A DNA stretch of 64,000 nucleotides from Niabella insulamsoli (GCF_039652435.2 NZ_CP190246.1:558001-622000); one strand, 5' to 3'. Counted from the first letter of the stretch, positions 34,619 through 44,665 are shown. Numbers and translations: made by a program. Notes: generated by a model not told the origin, from the sequence alone.

Positions 34619-35506
34619 TTATTTGTTCATCATCGATTTCGCTTCAATGCTAAGCGTGGCGTGGGGTACAGCGCGCAAGCGGGCTTTGTCGATGAGGTTG
34701 CCGGTGACGCGGCAAATACCATATGTTTTATTTTCAACGCGCATCAGGGCTTTCTCAAGGTGATCGATAAAAGTGATCTGGCGGCTGGCCAGCTGGCTCA
34801 ATTGTTCGCGCTCCATACTAACACTGCCGTCTTCCATGGTCATGTAGCGGCCTTCGTCCATATCACCGCCTTCGTCGCGGCGCGTGATAAGCCCTTGTAA
34901 ATACGCCAGTTCTTTTTTCGCCGCGTCCAATTTCCTTAAAATAATTTCTTTAAACTCCATCAAGTCACTGTCTGAGTATCGTACTACTGATTTCACTTTT
35001 TCGTTTTTAGGGGTGTCTAATATGCTGTTTGTAAAATCCGGTTGATACTTAACGGCACTTTTAGTAGACAGTTTGGGTACAACCGGAACTTTTGCTGATT
35101 TTTCTTTTTTGGGGGCAGTCTTTGCCTTTACTGGTTGTTTCTTGTCTGCTTTAGAGGAGGGTGCTGCACTGGCTTTACTTGCAGAAACCGCTTTAACGGA
35201 TGCCTTTTTTGCGGCCGCGGGAGCAGGGACTTTTGTGACGGGCTTCGCCGCTGCTTTTGTCGCAGCCGCTGCTTTCTTTGCAGGCGCTTTAGCAGGCGCT
35301 TTTTTTGTAGCTGCCTTGGCCGGAATAGATGCTTTTACCGTTTTCTTCGCCGGTGCTGTCTTTTTAGGAGCCGCTTTCGCAGTTACTTTTCCGCTGGTAG
35401 AACGGGCGGGTTTTGCCGCTGTTTTGGCAGCAGGCTTCACAGCAGGTTTACTTTTCTTTTTTGCCGGAGTTGCCTTTTTTGCCGGTGCGCTTTTTTTTGT
35501 AGCCAT
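34619..35506 (-). CDS. TraR/DksA family protein with a long Lys/Ala/Pro-rich N-terminal tail
   Basis: A 295-aa protein in two parts. Residues 1-150 are low complexity and made of Lys, Ala, Pro, Ser and Thr (PAKKATPAKKKSK-type repeats), much like histone H1 tails. Residues 175-290 form the DksA-type coiled coil (DLMEFKEIILRKLDAAKKEL) and globular tip (YGICRVTGNLIDKARLRAVP). Only one cysteine (C265) is left of the zinc-finger set, so zinc is probably not bound. The tail should bind nucleic acid, and the DksA part may enter the RNA polymerase secondary channel (inference). It follows ileS by 4 nt and probably shares its transcript. Confidence 0.85.
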   Translation of the reverse strand: MATKKSAPAKKATPAKKKSKPAVKPAAKTAAKPARSTSGKVTAKAAPKKTAPAKKTVKASIPAKAATKKAPAKAPAKKAAAATKAAAKPVTKVPAPAAAKKASVKAVSASKASAAPSSKADKKQPVKAKTAPKKEKSAKVPVVPKLSTKSAVKYQPDFTNSILDTPKNEKVKSVVRYSDSDLMEFKEIILRKLDAAKKELAYLQGLITRRDEGGDMDEGRYMTMEDGSVSMEREQLSQLASRQITFIDHLEKALMRVENKTYGICRVTGNLIDKARLRAVPHATLSIEAKSMMNK

Positions 35507-35510
35507 TTAA

Positions 35511-38500
35511 TTACCCTTTTTTAGAAACAATCGTTTGTAAAGTGTTATCGTTAACATCAATTTCTATACCACTGCCATCAGTAATTCGCTCAAAATATAA
35601 ATTTTCCGCGAGAATTTCCGCGCAAATATAATCTTTATAAGTCGTTAGCGAATTTTTTAATGTCTCGTCAGTGTCAATTACAACATTAATCTTATCTGTA
35701 AGTTCAAATCCGCTGTCTTTCCTGATTTTTTGAATGCGGTTTACAAATTCGCGTGCTTCGCCTTCCTGCTTTAGTTCCGGCGTGATCGTGATGTCGAGCG
35801 CCACCGTCAGTGAACCTTTGGAAGCTACCGTCCAGCCGGGAATATCCTCACTGCTGATGTCTACTTCTTCTACGCCGATAACCACCGGGTCGCCGTCTAT
35901 CCGCAACGTGAAAGTCCCTTCCCGCTCCAGCTGGCTGATTTCTTCCTGCCCGAACTGGGCCAGCGCACCCGAAACCGCTTTCATTTTGGGTCCCAGCTTT
36001 TTGCCGAGCGCGACAAAATTGGGTTTGATTTTCTTTTTAATAAATCCGTCGCTTTCCGTAAGGTAGGAGACTTCCTTGATGTTTACTTCTGATTTGATCA
36101 AAGCCTCTACTTTTTCAAGCTGCTCCTTCATCGACGGCGTCAAAACGGGGATCAGCACTTTTTGCAGCGGCTGGCGCACTTTGATGTTCACTTTTTTTCT
36201 TAGCGACAAAATCAGCGAGGACGCATCCTGGGCCAATTGCATCCTTTCCTCTAACCCCTGGTCTATTAAAGCCTCATCTGCCTTGGGGAAAAAGGCGTGG
36301 TGGATGCTTTCAGCGCTATGGCGTTTGGTAATATCATTCAAATTGCGGAACACAGCGTCGCTAAAGAAAGGCGCGATAGGCGCTATCAGTCGACAAACCG
36401 TTTCAATACATTCATATAAAGTCTGGTAGGCTGAAATTTTATCCGCCTGCGATTTCCCCCCATCCTGATCGGGGTCGAGGGCAGGCTTCCAAAAGCGGCG
36501 GCGGCACAAACGCACATACCAGTTGCTCAAATGCTCGTCTACAAAATCCTCTATAAGCCGGCCCGCTTGCGTAGGCTCATAATCATCCATGGCTATCGAA
36601 ACATTTTTAACGAGGGTATGCAGGGAGGAGATGATCCAACGGTCGATTTCGGGCCTTTCGTTCATCTGCATGTAGGGCTCTTCAAACTTAAAGCCGTCAA
36701 CATTGGCATACAGAGCGAAAAACTGGTAGGTATTATATAATGTGCCGAAAAATTTGCGCTGCACTTCTTTAATACCGTCGATATCAAATTTCAGATTATC
36801 CCAGGGCGAGGCGTTTGTAATAAGGTACCACCGCGTGGCATCGGCGCCAAATTTTTCGATGGTATCAAACGGGTCAATCACATTGCCCAGGCGCTTGCTC
36901 ATTTTATTGCCTTTCTTATCCAGCACCAGGCCGTTGCTCACAACTGTTTTGTAGGCAACGCTGTCAAACAGTAAAGCAGAAATCGCATGCAAAGTGTAAA
37001 ACCAACCACGGGTTTGGTCCACGCCTTCGCAGATAAAATCGGCAGGAAAATTATTTTCAAAAGGCTGGTTAAATGGCATTGGGTCTCCGGCCTTCAATTT
37101 CTCATGATCTAATCCCCATTGTGCATAGGGCATCGCGCCGCTGTCGAACCAAACATCGATAAGGTCTGGCTCGCGATACATGGGCTGCCCCGTTTCGCTG
37201 ACCAATACCACATCGTCTACATAAGGTTTGTGCAGATCAAGAATGCCATCGTGGAGATAATGTTTGTTGATATCACCTGCCAACACTTCGCCGGCTTTCT
37301 TAATCTCTACATTTAATTCTTCGATCGACCCAATACATTTTCTTTCCGTACCATCTGCTGTGCTCCACACGGGAAGCGGGGTTCCCCAAAAACGGCTGCG
37401 GCTCAGGTTCCAGTCGACCATATTCTCGAGCCAGTTGCCAAAGCGGCCTTCGCCGGTAGATTTGGGTTTCCAATGGATGGTTTTATTGAGTTCCACCATT
37501 CGGTCGCGCAGCGCGGTGGTTTTGATAAACCAGGCATCCAGCGGATAATAAAGGATGGGTTTGTCGGTGCGCCAGCAATGCGGGTAATTGTGTTCGTATT
37601 TTTCTACTTTAAAAGCCAGCCCTTTGAGTTTTAAATCCACTGATATATCGACGTTTACATCGACATAATCTTCTTCGTCTTTATAGTTCTTTACAAAACG
37701 GCCGCTGTATTCGCCAACACCGTCGATGAATTTCCCTTCCCGATCTACAAGGGTCACAATGCCCAAACGATTTTTCTGGCCTACTTTGTAATCGTCTGCA
37801 CCAAATGCCGGTGCCGTATGTACGATACCCGTTCCATCTTCTGTGGTAACAAAATCTCCGATCACGATTTTGAAAGGATCTGCATCCGGCGTAATTGCGC
37901 GGATCGCCTCCAGGCAGTTGGCTTCAAAAGGCATTAATTGTTCGTAGCGCAAACCTTCCAGTTCTTTGCCCGAAAAAGCGCCCAGCACTTTCCAGGGGAT
38001 TATCTTATCTTCTTTTTTGTAATCCGCAAAAGCTTTGTCCCTGCCTTCTTCTTTAAAATATTTATGCAACAAAGCCGTTGCGATAACCACATTTTGTTGC
38101 TGCTGCGTATAAGGGTTAAAAGTGGCCACCAGGCTGTATTCAATGTTGGCGCCAACGGTTAGGCCAAGATTGGACGGCAGCGTCCAGGGCGTAGTCGTCC
38201 ACGCCATTAAAAACACATCTTCCGCGATGTTATTGAAGACTCCATCTTTTGTCGCTTTGAATAAAACCGTTGCGCTTGTATCTTTTACATCCTTGTAAGT
38301 GCCGGGCTGGTTAAGCTCGTGCGAACTTAAACCCGTGCCGGCGGCCGGCGAATAGGGTTGAATGCTGACGCTTTTATATAGAAGCCCTTTCTCAAATAAT
38401 TGTTTTAGCAAATACCACAGGGTTTCGATATACTCGTTCTTAAATGTAATATAAGGATCGTTGAGATCAACCCAATAACCCATTTTGCGGGTAAGGTCAT

Positions 38501-38900
38501 CCCATTGGCTTTTAAAACGCAGCACCGCTTCGCGGCATTTCTGGTTGTATGCTTCTACAGTAATTGTTTTGCCGATATCTTCTTTTGTAATACCCAATTC
38601 CTTTTCTACACCCAGCTCAACAGGAAGGCCATGCGTGTCCCAGCCCCCTTTTCTTTTCACCTGAAAACCCTGCATGGTTTTATAGCGGCAAACCAGGTCT
38701 TTTAAAGTGCGCGAAATAACGTGGTGGATGCCGGGCATACCATTCGCACTGGGCGGTCCCTCATAAAACACAAAGGGCGTTGCGCCTTCCCTGATATCCA
38801 CGCTTTTTTCAAACGCGTTATTATCGGTCCAGTTTTTTAAAATCTCTTTTTCAATTGCGGGAAGGTTTAAACCCGAAAACTCCTGATATTTTGCACTCAT
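35511..38900 (-). CDS. ileS: Isoleucyl-tRNA synthetase, IleRS2 type
   Basis: Charges tRNA-Ile in the cytosol. The class I signature is seen as GPPSANGMPGIHHVISR (49-65), so the usual HIGH tetrapeptide is GIHH (57-60). This GXHH swap is known from the eukaryote-like IleRS2 group. KMSKS appears as GNKMSKRLG. An editing domain lies between (TTEDGTGIVHTAPAFGADD). The length of 1129 aa, with a long C-terminal extension, also fits IleRS2. The -7 box lies 20 nt before the ATG, and the DksA-like gene starts 4 nt after the stop. Confidence 0.96.
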   Translation of the reverse strand: MSAKYQEFSGLNLPAIEKEILKNWTDNNAFEKSVDIREGATPFVFYEGPPSANGMPGIHHVISRTLKDLVCRYKTMQGFQVKRKGGWDTHGLPVELGVEKELGITKEDIGKTITVEAYNQKCREAVLRFKSQWDDLTRKMGYWVDLNDPYITFKNEYIETLWYLLKQLFEKGLLYKSVSIQPYSPAAGTGLSSHELNQPGTYKDVKDTSATVLFKATKDGVFNNIAEDVFLMAWTTTPWTLPSNLGLTVGANIEYSLVATFNPYTQQQQNVVIATALLHKYFKEEGRDKAFADYKKEDKIIPWKVLGAFSGKELEGLRYEQLMPFEANCLEAIRAITPDADPFKIVIGDFVTTEDGTGIVHTAPAFGADDYKVGQKNRLGIVTLVDREGKFIDGVGEYSGRFVKNYKDEEDYVDVNVDISVDLKLKGLAFKVEKYEHNYPHCWRTDKPILYYPLDAWFIKTTALRDRMVELNKTIHWKPKSTGEGRFGNWLENMVDWNLSRSRFWGTPLPVWSTADGTERKCIGSIEELNVEIKKAGEVLAGDINKHYLHDGILDLHKPYVDDVVLVSETGQPMYREPDLIDVWFDSGAMPYAQWGLDHEKLKAGDPMPFNQPFENNFPADFICEGVDQTRGWFYTLHAISALLFDSVAYKTVVSNGLVLDKKGNKMSKRLGNVIDPFDTIEKFGADATRWYLITNASPWDNLKFDIDGIKEVQRKFFGTLYNTYQFFALYANVDGFKFEEPYMQMNERPEIDRWIISSLHTLVKNVSIAMDDYEPTQAGRLIEDFVDEHLSNWYVRLCRRRFWKPALDPDQDGGKSQADKISAYQTLYECIETVCRLIAPIAPFFSDAVFRNLNDITKRHSAESIHHAFFPKADEALIDQGLEERMQLAQDASSLILSLRKKVNIKVRQPLQKVLIPVLTPSMKEQLEKVEALIKSEVNIKEVSYLTESDGFIKKKIKPNFVALGKKLGPKMKAVSGALAQFGQEEISQLEREGTFTLRIDGDPVVIGVEEVDISSEDIPGWTVASKGSLTVALDITITPELKQEGEAREFVNRIQKIRKDSGFELTDKINVVIDTDETLKNSLTTYKDYICAEILAENLYFERITDGSGIEIDVNDNTLQTIVSKKG

Positions 38901-38920
38901 AATTCGCTAAAAAATGAGTG

Positions 38921-38928
38921 CAAAGGTA
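38921..38928 (-). promoter_or_regulatory. -7 promoter box (TACCTTTG) for ileS
   Basis: Exact TAnnTTTG match on the minus strand, 20 nt before the ileS ATG. Confidence 0.55.
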
Positions 38929-39035
38929 AGGAATATAGGGGGTTTATAGCAGTTGCGCTCATTCAGACGGGGAAATCATACGCTAAAAACAGTATCTTCC
39001 CCCGAGGTTTCCCATATATAATATTTGTTTTTTAT

Positions 39036-41675
39036 ATGAAATATTATTTTCTTTTTCTTAAGTCGTTGGTGGTGACAGCTATTTTTTGTTTCACAATAAC
39101 TGGTACGGGCAGCGCGCAGCCAATCGATGGGCTCACCTGCGAATACCAGGTTCAACCGCTGGGCATTGATGTCGCCCAACCGAGATTGGGTTGGCAATGG
39201 AAGACTGATCAGCCTGTGGCGCAAACCGGCTACCGGGTATGGGTGGCTACTTCGCGGCAAAAATTAAAGCCAGGCCTCGCCGATGTGTGGGACAGCGAAA
39301 AGCAATGGACGGACAGCCAGCTGGTTTATTTCAGAGGAAGTGCGTTAAGCGCCCATCAGCGCTACTGGTGGCGCGTAGAATTGTATACTAACGGCCAGGT
39401 TTATCGCTCTGAGCCCACGTGGTTTGAGACCGCCAAAATGAACCGGTCTGAATGGCTGGGCAAATGGATCACCGACGCGCACGATACAGCGTTTTCTGCG
39501 TCGCCTCGTTTTCGCAAGGTGTTCCAGGCGAAACGAAAAGTGCGATCGGCCCGGTGTTATATCAGTGGCCTGGGTTATTACCAATTATATGTGAACGGCG
39601 AAACGGTCAATCCTTTTACGCTTGATCCCGGGTTTACAGACTATAGTAAAAGGATCCTTTATCAAACCTATGATCTGACCGATCAGGTAAAAAAGGGAGA
39701 AAATTGCATTGGCGTTCAATTAGGAAATGGCTGGTTCAACGAGCAAACCCCGACTGTCTGGAATTTTCATCAGGCGCCCTGGCGCAAACGCCCCCAACTT
39801 CTTTGTGAAGTGCGGATCACCTACATTAATGGCGAGGTTGATATTGTTAAGACCGATGAAAACTGGCAAACCTCCACCGGTCCATTGCAGTTTGATAATA
39901 TTCATGCCGGAACCAGTTATGACGCCAGATTAGAGCAGGAAGGCTGGGCCACAGCGGCTTTCGACGATAAAACATGGAATAAAGCAAGATTAACCGAAGC
40001 AACCGCCCCCTTGTTGGAAGCGCAGTTAATGTCTCCGGTAAGCGTGACGGATACGATAAAAGTGGTGGGCGTAAAAAAAATAAGTGACACCTGCTATGTT
40101 TTTGATATGGGCGTCAACTTTGCTGGTGTGCCCCGGCTGGAAATCTCCGGAGCGGCGGGAACCACCATCCGCCTGCGCCACGCGGAAATGTTGGACGCCG
40201 CCGGGCGGATTGATCAAAGAAATATAAATATGCACCTGCGGCCGAGGAATGAAAGGGATGTGATTCAAACGGATATTTATGTGTTGAAGGGAGCAGGAAG
40301 AGAGGTATTCGTTCCGGCCTTTACTTATCATGGTTTTCAGTATATCGAAATGACTTCCAACCGGCCGCTCGACCTGCAAAAGATAAAACTGGAAGGGCTG
40401 CGGATGCACAGCGACGTTGCGGAGATCGGCAATTTTACAAGTTCCAACGTCCTTTTAAATAAAATTTTTAAAATCTGTCGAAATTCCTACCTCAGCAATT
40501 TATTTGGTATTCCAACTGATTGCCCGACAAGAGAGAAAAATGGCTGGATGGCAGATGGCTTTATGGTTCAGGAGGCGGGCCTGATGAGTTATGATGCTGC
40601 CAGCATCTACGCAAAATGGGTCAAAGATATGACGGATGCGCAGGAAGCTAATGGAGATGTGCCGGGTATTGTGCCCACTTCCTGGCGCTGGGATTCCGAC
40701 TGGGCAGGGCCGGTTTGGGACGCGGCGATCTTTATCGTGCCTTCATTGCTTTATCAATACACCAACGATTTGGAAAGTATGCGCCATGTATATGCAACGG
40801 CGCAGCGCTATCTGCAATATCTGGCCACGATAGAAAACGAGAAAGGCCTTTTGTCGGATGGTTTGGGCGACTGGCTTTATTATAAAGCCATAACTCCAAA
40901 AGATTTTATGGTGTCCTGCTATTACTACTGGGATTATGTGCTGATGTCGCGGATGGCCAATGCCTTGGGCAAACACGACGATAAAAAGCAATATGCGTTG
41001 AAGGCGGCCAGGCTAAAGGGCCTGATCAATAAACATTATTTCGATCCTGAAAAGCTGGCCTACGCGAACCAAACGCAGTTGTCTTATGCGCTGCCTTTAT
41101 ATATGGGCCTGGTGAGCGATAAACATCGTGACGCCCTCGCGCGAAAACTCAATGAAGTGATAGCCCACAACAATTACAGCCTTGATTTTGGATTTATCGG
41201 GTCGCTGATCGTGCCCGAAGTATTATCGCGTTTTGGATATGCTGAGACGGTTTATAAAATGATAACCAAGGAAACACTCCCTTCCTGGGGCTATTGGATC
41301 AAAAACTATGGCGCCACCAGTCTGTTCGAAACCTGGGATGTGGGACGCAATATCGGCGATGCATCACGCAATCATCCTTCCATGGGCGCTATTGCAGCCT
41401 GGATGTATAAATATGTGGCGGGTTTGCAAATGGATGAGAGGGAAAATGCTTTTAAAAAAATCATCATTAAGCCCGCCTTCATCAAAGATCTTGATTTTGC
41501 GGAAGCAAGCCACCAGTCATTATACGGAACGATAAGGTCTTCCTGGAAACGCATAGATGGAAAACTTTTTTTGAGCGTCGCTATCCCCGCATCGTGCACG
41601 GCCACGATCGTCGGGCCGGGCGGCGCTGCAACAGAAGTCGCCGGCGGCGTTCATGCATTCACTTATCAGGAATAA
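39036..41675 (+). CDS. Alpha-L-rhamnosidase, glycoside hydrolase family 78
   Basis: An 879-aa secreted enzyme that removes terminal alpha-L-rhamnose from plant glycans or glycosides. It has a signal peptide (core to about 25, GSAQ), then the Bac_rhamnosid N-terminal beta-domains (TCEYQVQPLGIDVAQPRLGW, SARCYISGLGYYQLYVNGE). The (alpha/alpha)6 catalytic barrel has the conserved GIPTDCPTREKNGWMADG, and a C-terminal beta-sandwich follows. It stands alone: no SusC/D pair or rhamnose catabolic genes are next to it, and ileS is divergent. Confidence 0.94.
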   Translation: MKYYFLFLKSLVVTAIFCFTITGTGSAQPIDGLTCEYQVQPLGIDVAQPRLGWQWKTDQPVAQTGYRVWVATSRQKLKPGLADVWDSEKQWTDSQLVYFRGSALSAHQRYWWRVELYTNGQVYRSEPTWFETAKMNRSEWLGKWITDAHDTAFSASPRFRKVFQAKRKVRSARCYISGLGYYQLYVNGETVNPFTLDPGFTDYSKRILYQTYDLTDQVKKGENCIGVQLGNGWFNEQTPTVWNFHQAPWRKRPQLLCEVRITYINGEVDIVKTDENWQTSTGPLQFDNIHAGTSYDARLEQEGWATAAFDDKTWNKARLTEATAPLLEAQLMSPVSVTDTIKVVGVKKISDTCYVFDMGVNFAGVPRLEISGAAGTTIRLRHAEMLDAAGRIDQRNINMHLRPRNERDVIQTDIYVLKGAGREVFVPAFTYHGFQYIEMTSNRPLDLQKIKLEGLRMHSDVAEIGNFTSSNVLLNKIFKICRNSYLSNLFGIPTDCPTREKNGWMADGFMVQEAGLMSYDAASIYAKWVKDMTDAQEANGDVPGIVPTSWRWDSDWAGPVWDAAIFIVPSLLYQYTNDLESMRHVYATAQRYLQYLATIENEKGLLSDGLGDWLYYKAITPKDFMVSCYYYWDYVLMSRMANALGKHDDKKQYALKAARLKGLINKHYFDPEKLAYANQTQLSYALPLYMGLVSDKHRDALARKLNEVIAHNNYSLDFGFIGSLIVPEVLSRFGYAETVYKMITKETLPSWGYWIKNYGATSLFETWDVGRNIGDASRNHPSMGAIAAWMYKYVAGLQMDERENAFKKIIIKPAFIKDLDFAEASHQSLYGTIRSSWKRIDGKLFLSVAIPASCTATIVGPGGAATEVAGGVHAFTYQE

Positions 41676-41705
41676 AAATGCCATGCCGCCTCAGCGACAT
41701 GGCAT
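41671..41705 (-). terminator. Intrinsic terminator after the PaaK-like gene
   Basis: An 8-bp stem (ATGCCATG / CATGGCAT) with a 12-nt loop, followed on the minus strand by TTTTTATT. It lies between convergent genes and could also slow transcripts from the plus strand. Confidence 0.6.
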
Positions 41706-41741
41706 GCTAAAGTTTTGTAGCTGAAAAACTGCGGATTGATT

Positions 41742-43037
41742 TCATTTTCTTTTATCAACAAATTTTACGGGTTTTCTTACGCCATCGGGAAATTGCATTT
41801 GTTGCATGGCTTCGGCATCGGTATATTTTATATGCGGCGTGACGCGCAAACGCGCCTGCAGATAAGCTTTTATTTTATTCTGTGTTTCTTCCCTATTATT
41901 TTCCGCGACCACATAAAGCGTCACTTCATCGGTGCCAATTTCATTACTCGATACTTCGACGATATATTCTTTAATGGCCTCAATGCGATGAATAATTTCG
42001 AAAAGCGCCGGGGCAAACAACGTTGTCCCTTTGTATTTGATCATTTGTTTTTTACGGCCAATCACCGGTGAGAGGCGGAGTGTGTTGCGGCCGCAACTAC
42101 AGGCTGTGGTATAGGCCTTGCAAATATCGCCGGTTTTATAGCGCAGCAGCGGCATGCCTTCCACGCCCAGCGTGGTAATGGTAACTTCTCCGGGTTCGCC
42201 TGCTGCAACGGGGCGTCCCTTATCGTCCAGCAGTTCGACAATCAATAGTTCGGGATTTAGATGGCCCCCGTTACCGGCTTCGCATTCCGTAAAAGCCGTT
42301 TGCATTTCAGTAGAAGCGTAGGTGGAGAATAATTGAAGGGCCCATTTATCTGTAATTCGTTTACCCAGAATGTTGAGTTCCAGGTTTTCGGTGCGTATGT
42401 TTTCGCCGATACAGATCGCCTTTTTTACGGAAGAGCGATTTACATCAATACCATTAGCTTCGGCGTACTGAATCAACTTTACAATAAACGACGGCACGGC
42501 AACAATCGCCGAAGGTTGCAGCCTTTCGATGGTTTCCCATTGAAGCGAAGGAACGCCGGGGCCCACCCTTACCACGCCGGCGCCGAGTTTTCTGATGCCG
42601 CTGTAATAGGCCATGCCTGCCATAAACTGCCTGTCGAGCGTAAGCATCAATTGATAAATGTCTTCCGAACTGCCGTTAGCGCATACGAAAGAACTGTATT
42701 CATTATAAGCGAGGCGCTGCAAATCGTTTTCGGTAAGTGCGATCGTAACCGGGCTGCCTACCGTTCCCGATGTTGCCGTATATTCTATGATCTTATTTTT
42801 CGGTACACACAAAAAATCTTTGTTGTATAATTGGAGCTGTTCTTTTTCGGTCGGAGGAATATGTTGAAGGTCTTCAATGGTGCGCACATTTTTGATGTCA
42901 ATATGATGATCGGCAAACAGTTTTTTGTAGTAGGCGGAATGGGTATTCAAATAAGCCAACAGGTCAGCCAGTTTTTTTTCCTGATAGGATTTGATCTGCG
43001 CTGTTTTTTGAAAGGATATAGAAGGTAGTTCGTTCAT
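41742..43037 (-). CDS. PaaK-like phenylacetate-CoA ligase family protein (AMP-binding)
   Basis: A 431-aa adenylate-forming enzyme. The nucleotide-binding loop is YTATSGTVGSPVTIAL. Further core motifs are STYASTEMQTAFTECEAGNGGH (A5-like), PLLRYKTGDIC (A7) and the C-terminal subdomain GRKKQMIKYKGTTLFAPALFE (A8). Family members activate phenylacetate or other acids with CoA. No paa genes are near, so the true acid is unknown. It is divergent from the ATP-grasp operon. Its -7 box ends 4 nt before the ATG. Confidence 0.87.
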   Translation of the reverse strand: MNELPSISFQKTAQIKSYQEKKLADLLAYLNTHSAYYKKLFADHHIDIKNVRTIEDLQHIPPTEKEQLQLYNKDFLCVPKNKIIEYTATSGTVGSPVTIALTENDLQRLAYNEYSSFVCANGSSEDIYQLMLTLDRQFMAGMAYYSGIRKLGAGVVRVGPGVPSLQWETIERLQPSAIVAVPSFIVKLIQYAEANGIDVNRSSVKKAICIGENIRTENLELNILGKRITDKWALQLFSTYASTEMQTAFTECEAGNGGHLNPELLIVELLDDKGRPVAAGEPGEVTITTLGVEGMPLLRYKTGDICKAYTTACSCGRNTLRLSPVIGRKKQMIKYKGTTLFAPALFEIIHRIEAIKEYIVEVSSNEIGTDEVTLYVVAENNREETQNKIKAYLQARLRVTPHIKYTDAEAMQQMQFPDGVRKPVKFVDKRK

Positions 43038-43041
43038 GTGT

Positions 43042-43049
43042 CAAACGTA
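43042..43049 (-). promoter_or_regulatory. -7 promoter box (TACGTTTG), leaderless-type, for the PaaK-like gene
   Basis: Exact TAnnTTTG match on the minus strand, 4 nt (ACAC) before the ATG at 43037. Confidence 0.6.
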
Positions 43050-43216
43050 CATAAAAAGCGGAATGGAAAATCAATAATTTGTGATTGATTATAGTAATTA
43101 GTCAATATATATAATCGAAAAAAATATGTTTGAGGGACGAAAGCAAGTCGGTCGGTATTTGGAAATGCTTTTATTTTTATATATATTTCATTTTTAAGTA
43201 AAATGTTTACCTGTTT

Positions 43217-44665
43217 ATGATGCCACCAAAGATTATGGAATCTTATCACACGCAGGCTGATGTGTGGGATGAGCTAATGAGTGAAAAAGGTGTAAGGGAG
43301 AGCTATCACCATCTCGTGAAGACGATCGACACGTTACCGGCTGAAGAATTAGATAACAAGGATGAACTGGCGAAAAAACTGTTTATGACCCAGGGCATTA
43401 CCTTCACGGTTTATAGCGACAATGAGGGCGTTGAAAAAATATTTCCGTTTGATATTATCCCGCGTATTATTGAAGCCAGGGAGTGGGCGATTATCGAGGC
43501 AGGGATTAGTCAGCGTTTGAAAGCGCTGAATATCTTTTTGAAAGACATCTATCATCAACAATTTATTATAAAGGATGGCATTATCCCGGCCAAGCTTATT
43601 TACTCATGTCCGCTTTTTTTGAGAGAAATGATCAACGTGGACGTGCCGTTTGATATCTATTCTCATATATCTGGAATCGACCTGATCCGCGACGCTGACG
43701 GAAGTTTTTACGTGCTGGAGGATAATTTACGCACGCCCTCCGGTGTATCTTATATGCTTGAAAACAGGAGTATTACTTTTCGCATTTTTCCTGATCTTAT
43801 TCCCCGCAATAATGTGAGAAGGGTGATCGAATATCCTTCGCTGCTCCTTCAAAATTTAATGGGCCTCGCCAACCGGCAAACCAGCAATCCAACCGTAGTA
43901 TTGCTTACGCCGGGCGTTTATAATTCTGCCTATTTTGAACACACTACTCTGGCGCGGTTGATGGGTATTGAACTCGTTGAAGGACGAGATTTGGTAGTGG
44001 AAAATCATCACGTGTATATGAAAACCACACGCGGCCTTCAAAAAGTGGATGTTATTTATCGCCGCGTGGATGACGATTTTATCGATCCGCTTACGTTTCG
44101 ACCCGATAGCGTATTGGGCGTGCCTGGTATTTACTGGGCTTATCGAAAGGGAAATGTAGCCATCGTCAACGCGATGGGAAATGGGGTGGCAGATGACAAA
44201 GCCGTTTATTCTTATGTTCCGGAAATGATTCGTTATTATCTGAACGAAGAACCCATTCTGAAAAATGTGCCGACTTATGAACTCAATGTTCCGGAAAACC
44301 GATCAATGGTTTTTGCGAACATGGATAAGATGGTCGTTAAAAAAACCAACGAGTCGGGCGGGTATGGCATGTTGATGGGCAATAAGGCCACACCCGAGGA
44401 AATGGAGGCCTATAAGAAAGCCATTTTAGAAGACCCGCGCAATTTTATTGCGCAACCTATCATCAACCTGTCTTCTTCCCCCTGTTATATCAATGGCAAA
44501 TTGCAACCACGCCGCGTAGACCTGCGGCCGTTTGCGCTTTACGGGCCGGAGGGTATTAAAATTGTGCCGGGCGGGCTGACAAGGGTGGCGCTGCGCGAGG
44601 GGTCGCTGGTGGTAAACTCATCGCAGGGCGGCGGTAGCAAAGACACCTGGGTTTTGGGCTCGTGA
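43217..44665 (+). CDS. Circularly permuted type 2 ATP-grasp protein
   Basis: A 482-aa protein of the circularly permuted ATP-grasp 2 family. Key regions are YVLEDNLRTPSGVSYMLENR, TPGVYNSAYFEHTTLARLMG, RRVDDDFIDPLTFRPDSVLG and KTNESGGYGMLMG. The family probably ligates an acid to an amine using ATP, but the product is not known. Three start codons lie close together (43217, 43220, 43235); the first is used here. It heads a three-gene operon with the alpha-E and transglutaminase genes, which occur together in many bacteria. Confidence 0.92.
   Translation: MMPPKIMESYHTQADVWDELMSEKGVRESYHHLVKTIDTLPAEELDNKDELAKKLFMTQGITFTVYSDNEGVEKIFPFDIIPRIIEAREWAIIEAGISQRLKALNIFLKDIYHQQFIIKDGIIPAKLIYSCPLFLREMINVDVPFDIYSHISGIDLIRDADGSFYVLEDNLRTPSGVSYMLENRSITFRIFPDLIPRNNVRRVIEYPSLLLQNLMGLANRQTSNPTVVLLTPGVYNSAYFEHTTLARLMGIELVEGRDLVVENHHVYMKTTRGLQKVDVIYRRVDDDFIDPLTFRPDSVLGVPGIYWAYRKGNVAIVNAMGNGVADDKAVYSYVPEMIRYYLNEEPILKNVPTYELNVPENRSMVFANMDKMVVKKTNESGGYGMLMGNKATPEEMEAYKKAILEDPRNFIAQPIINLSSSPCYINGKLQPRRVDLRPFALYGPEGIKIVPGGLTRVALREGSLVVNSSQGGGSKDTWVLGS

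Noticed and set aside
35073..35524. Long plus-strand frames rich in Phe, Ala, Cys and Arg
   Set aside because: They are the antisense shadow of the Lys/Ala-rich tail of the DksA-like gene, a result of its low-complexity codons.
41655..41675. ACTTATCAGG, shared with the dispersed repeats, at the end of the rhamnosidase gene
   Set aside because: Only ten bases match, the stretch codes for the conserved gene end, and no other part of the repeat is present.
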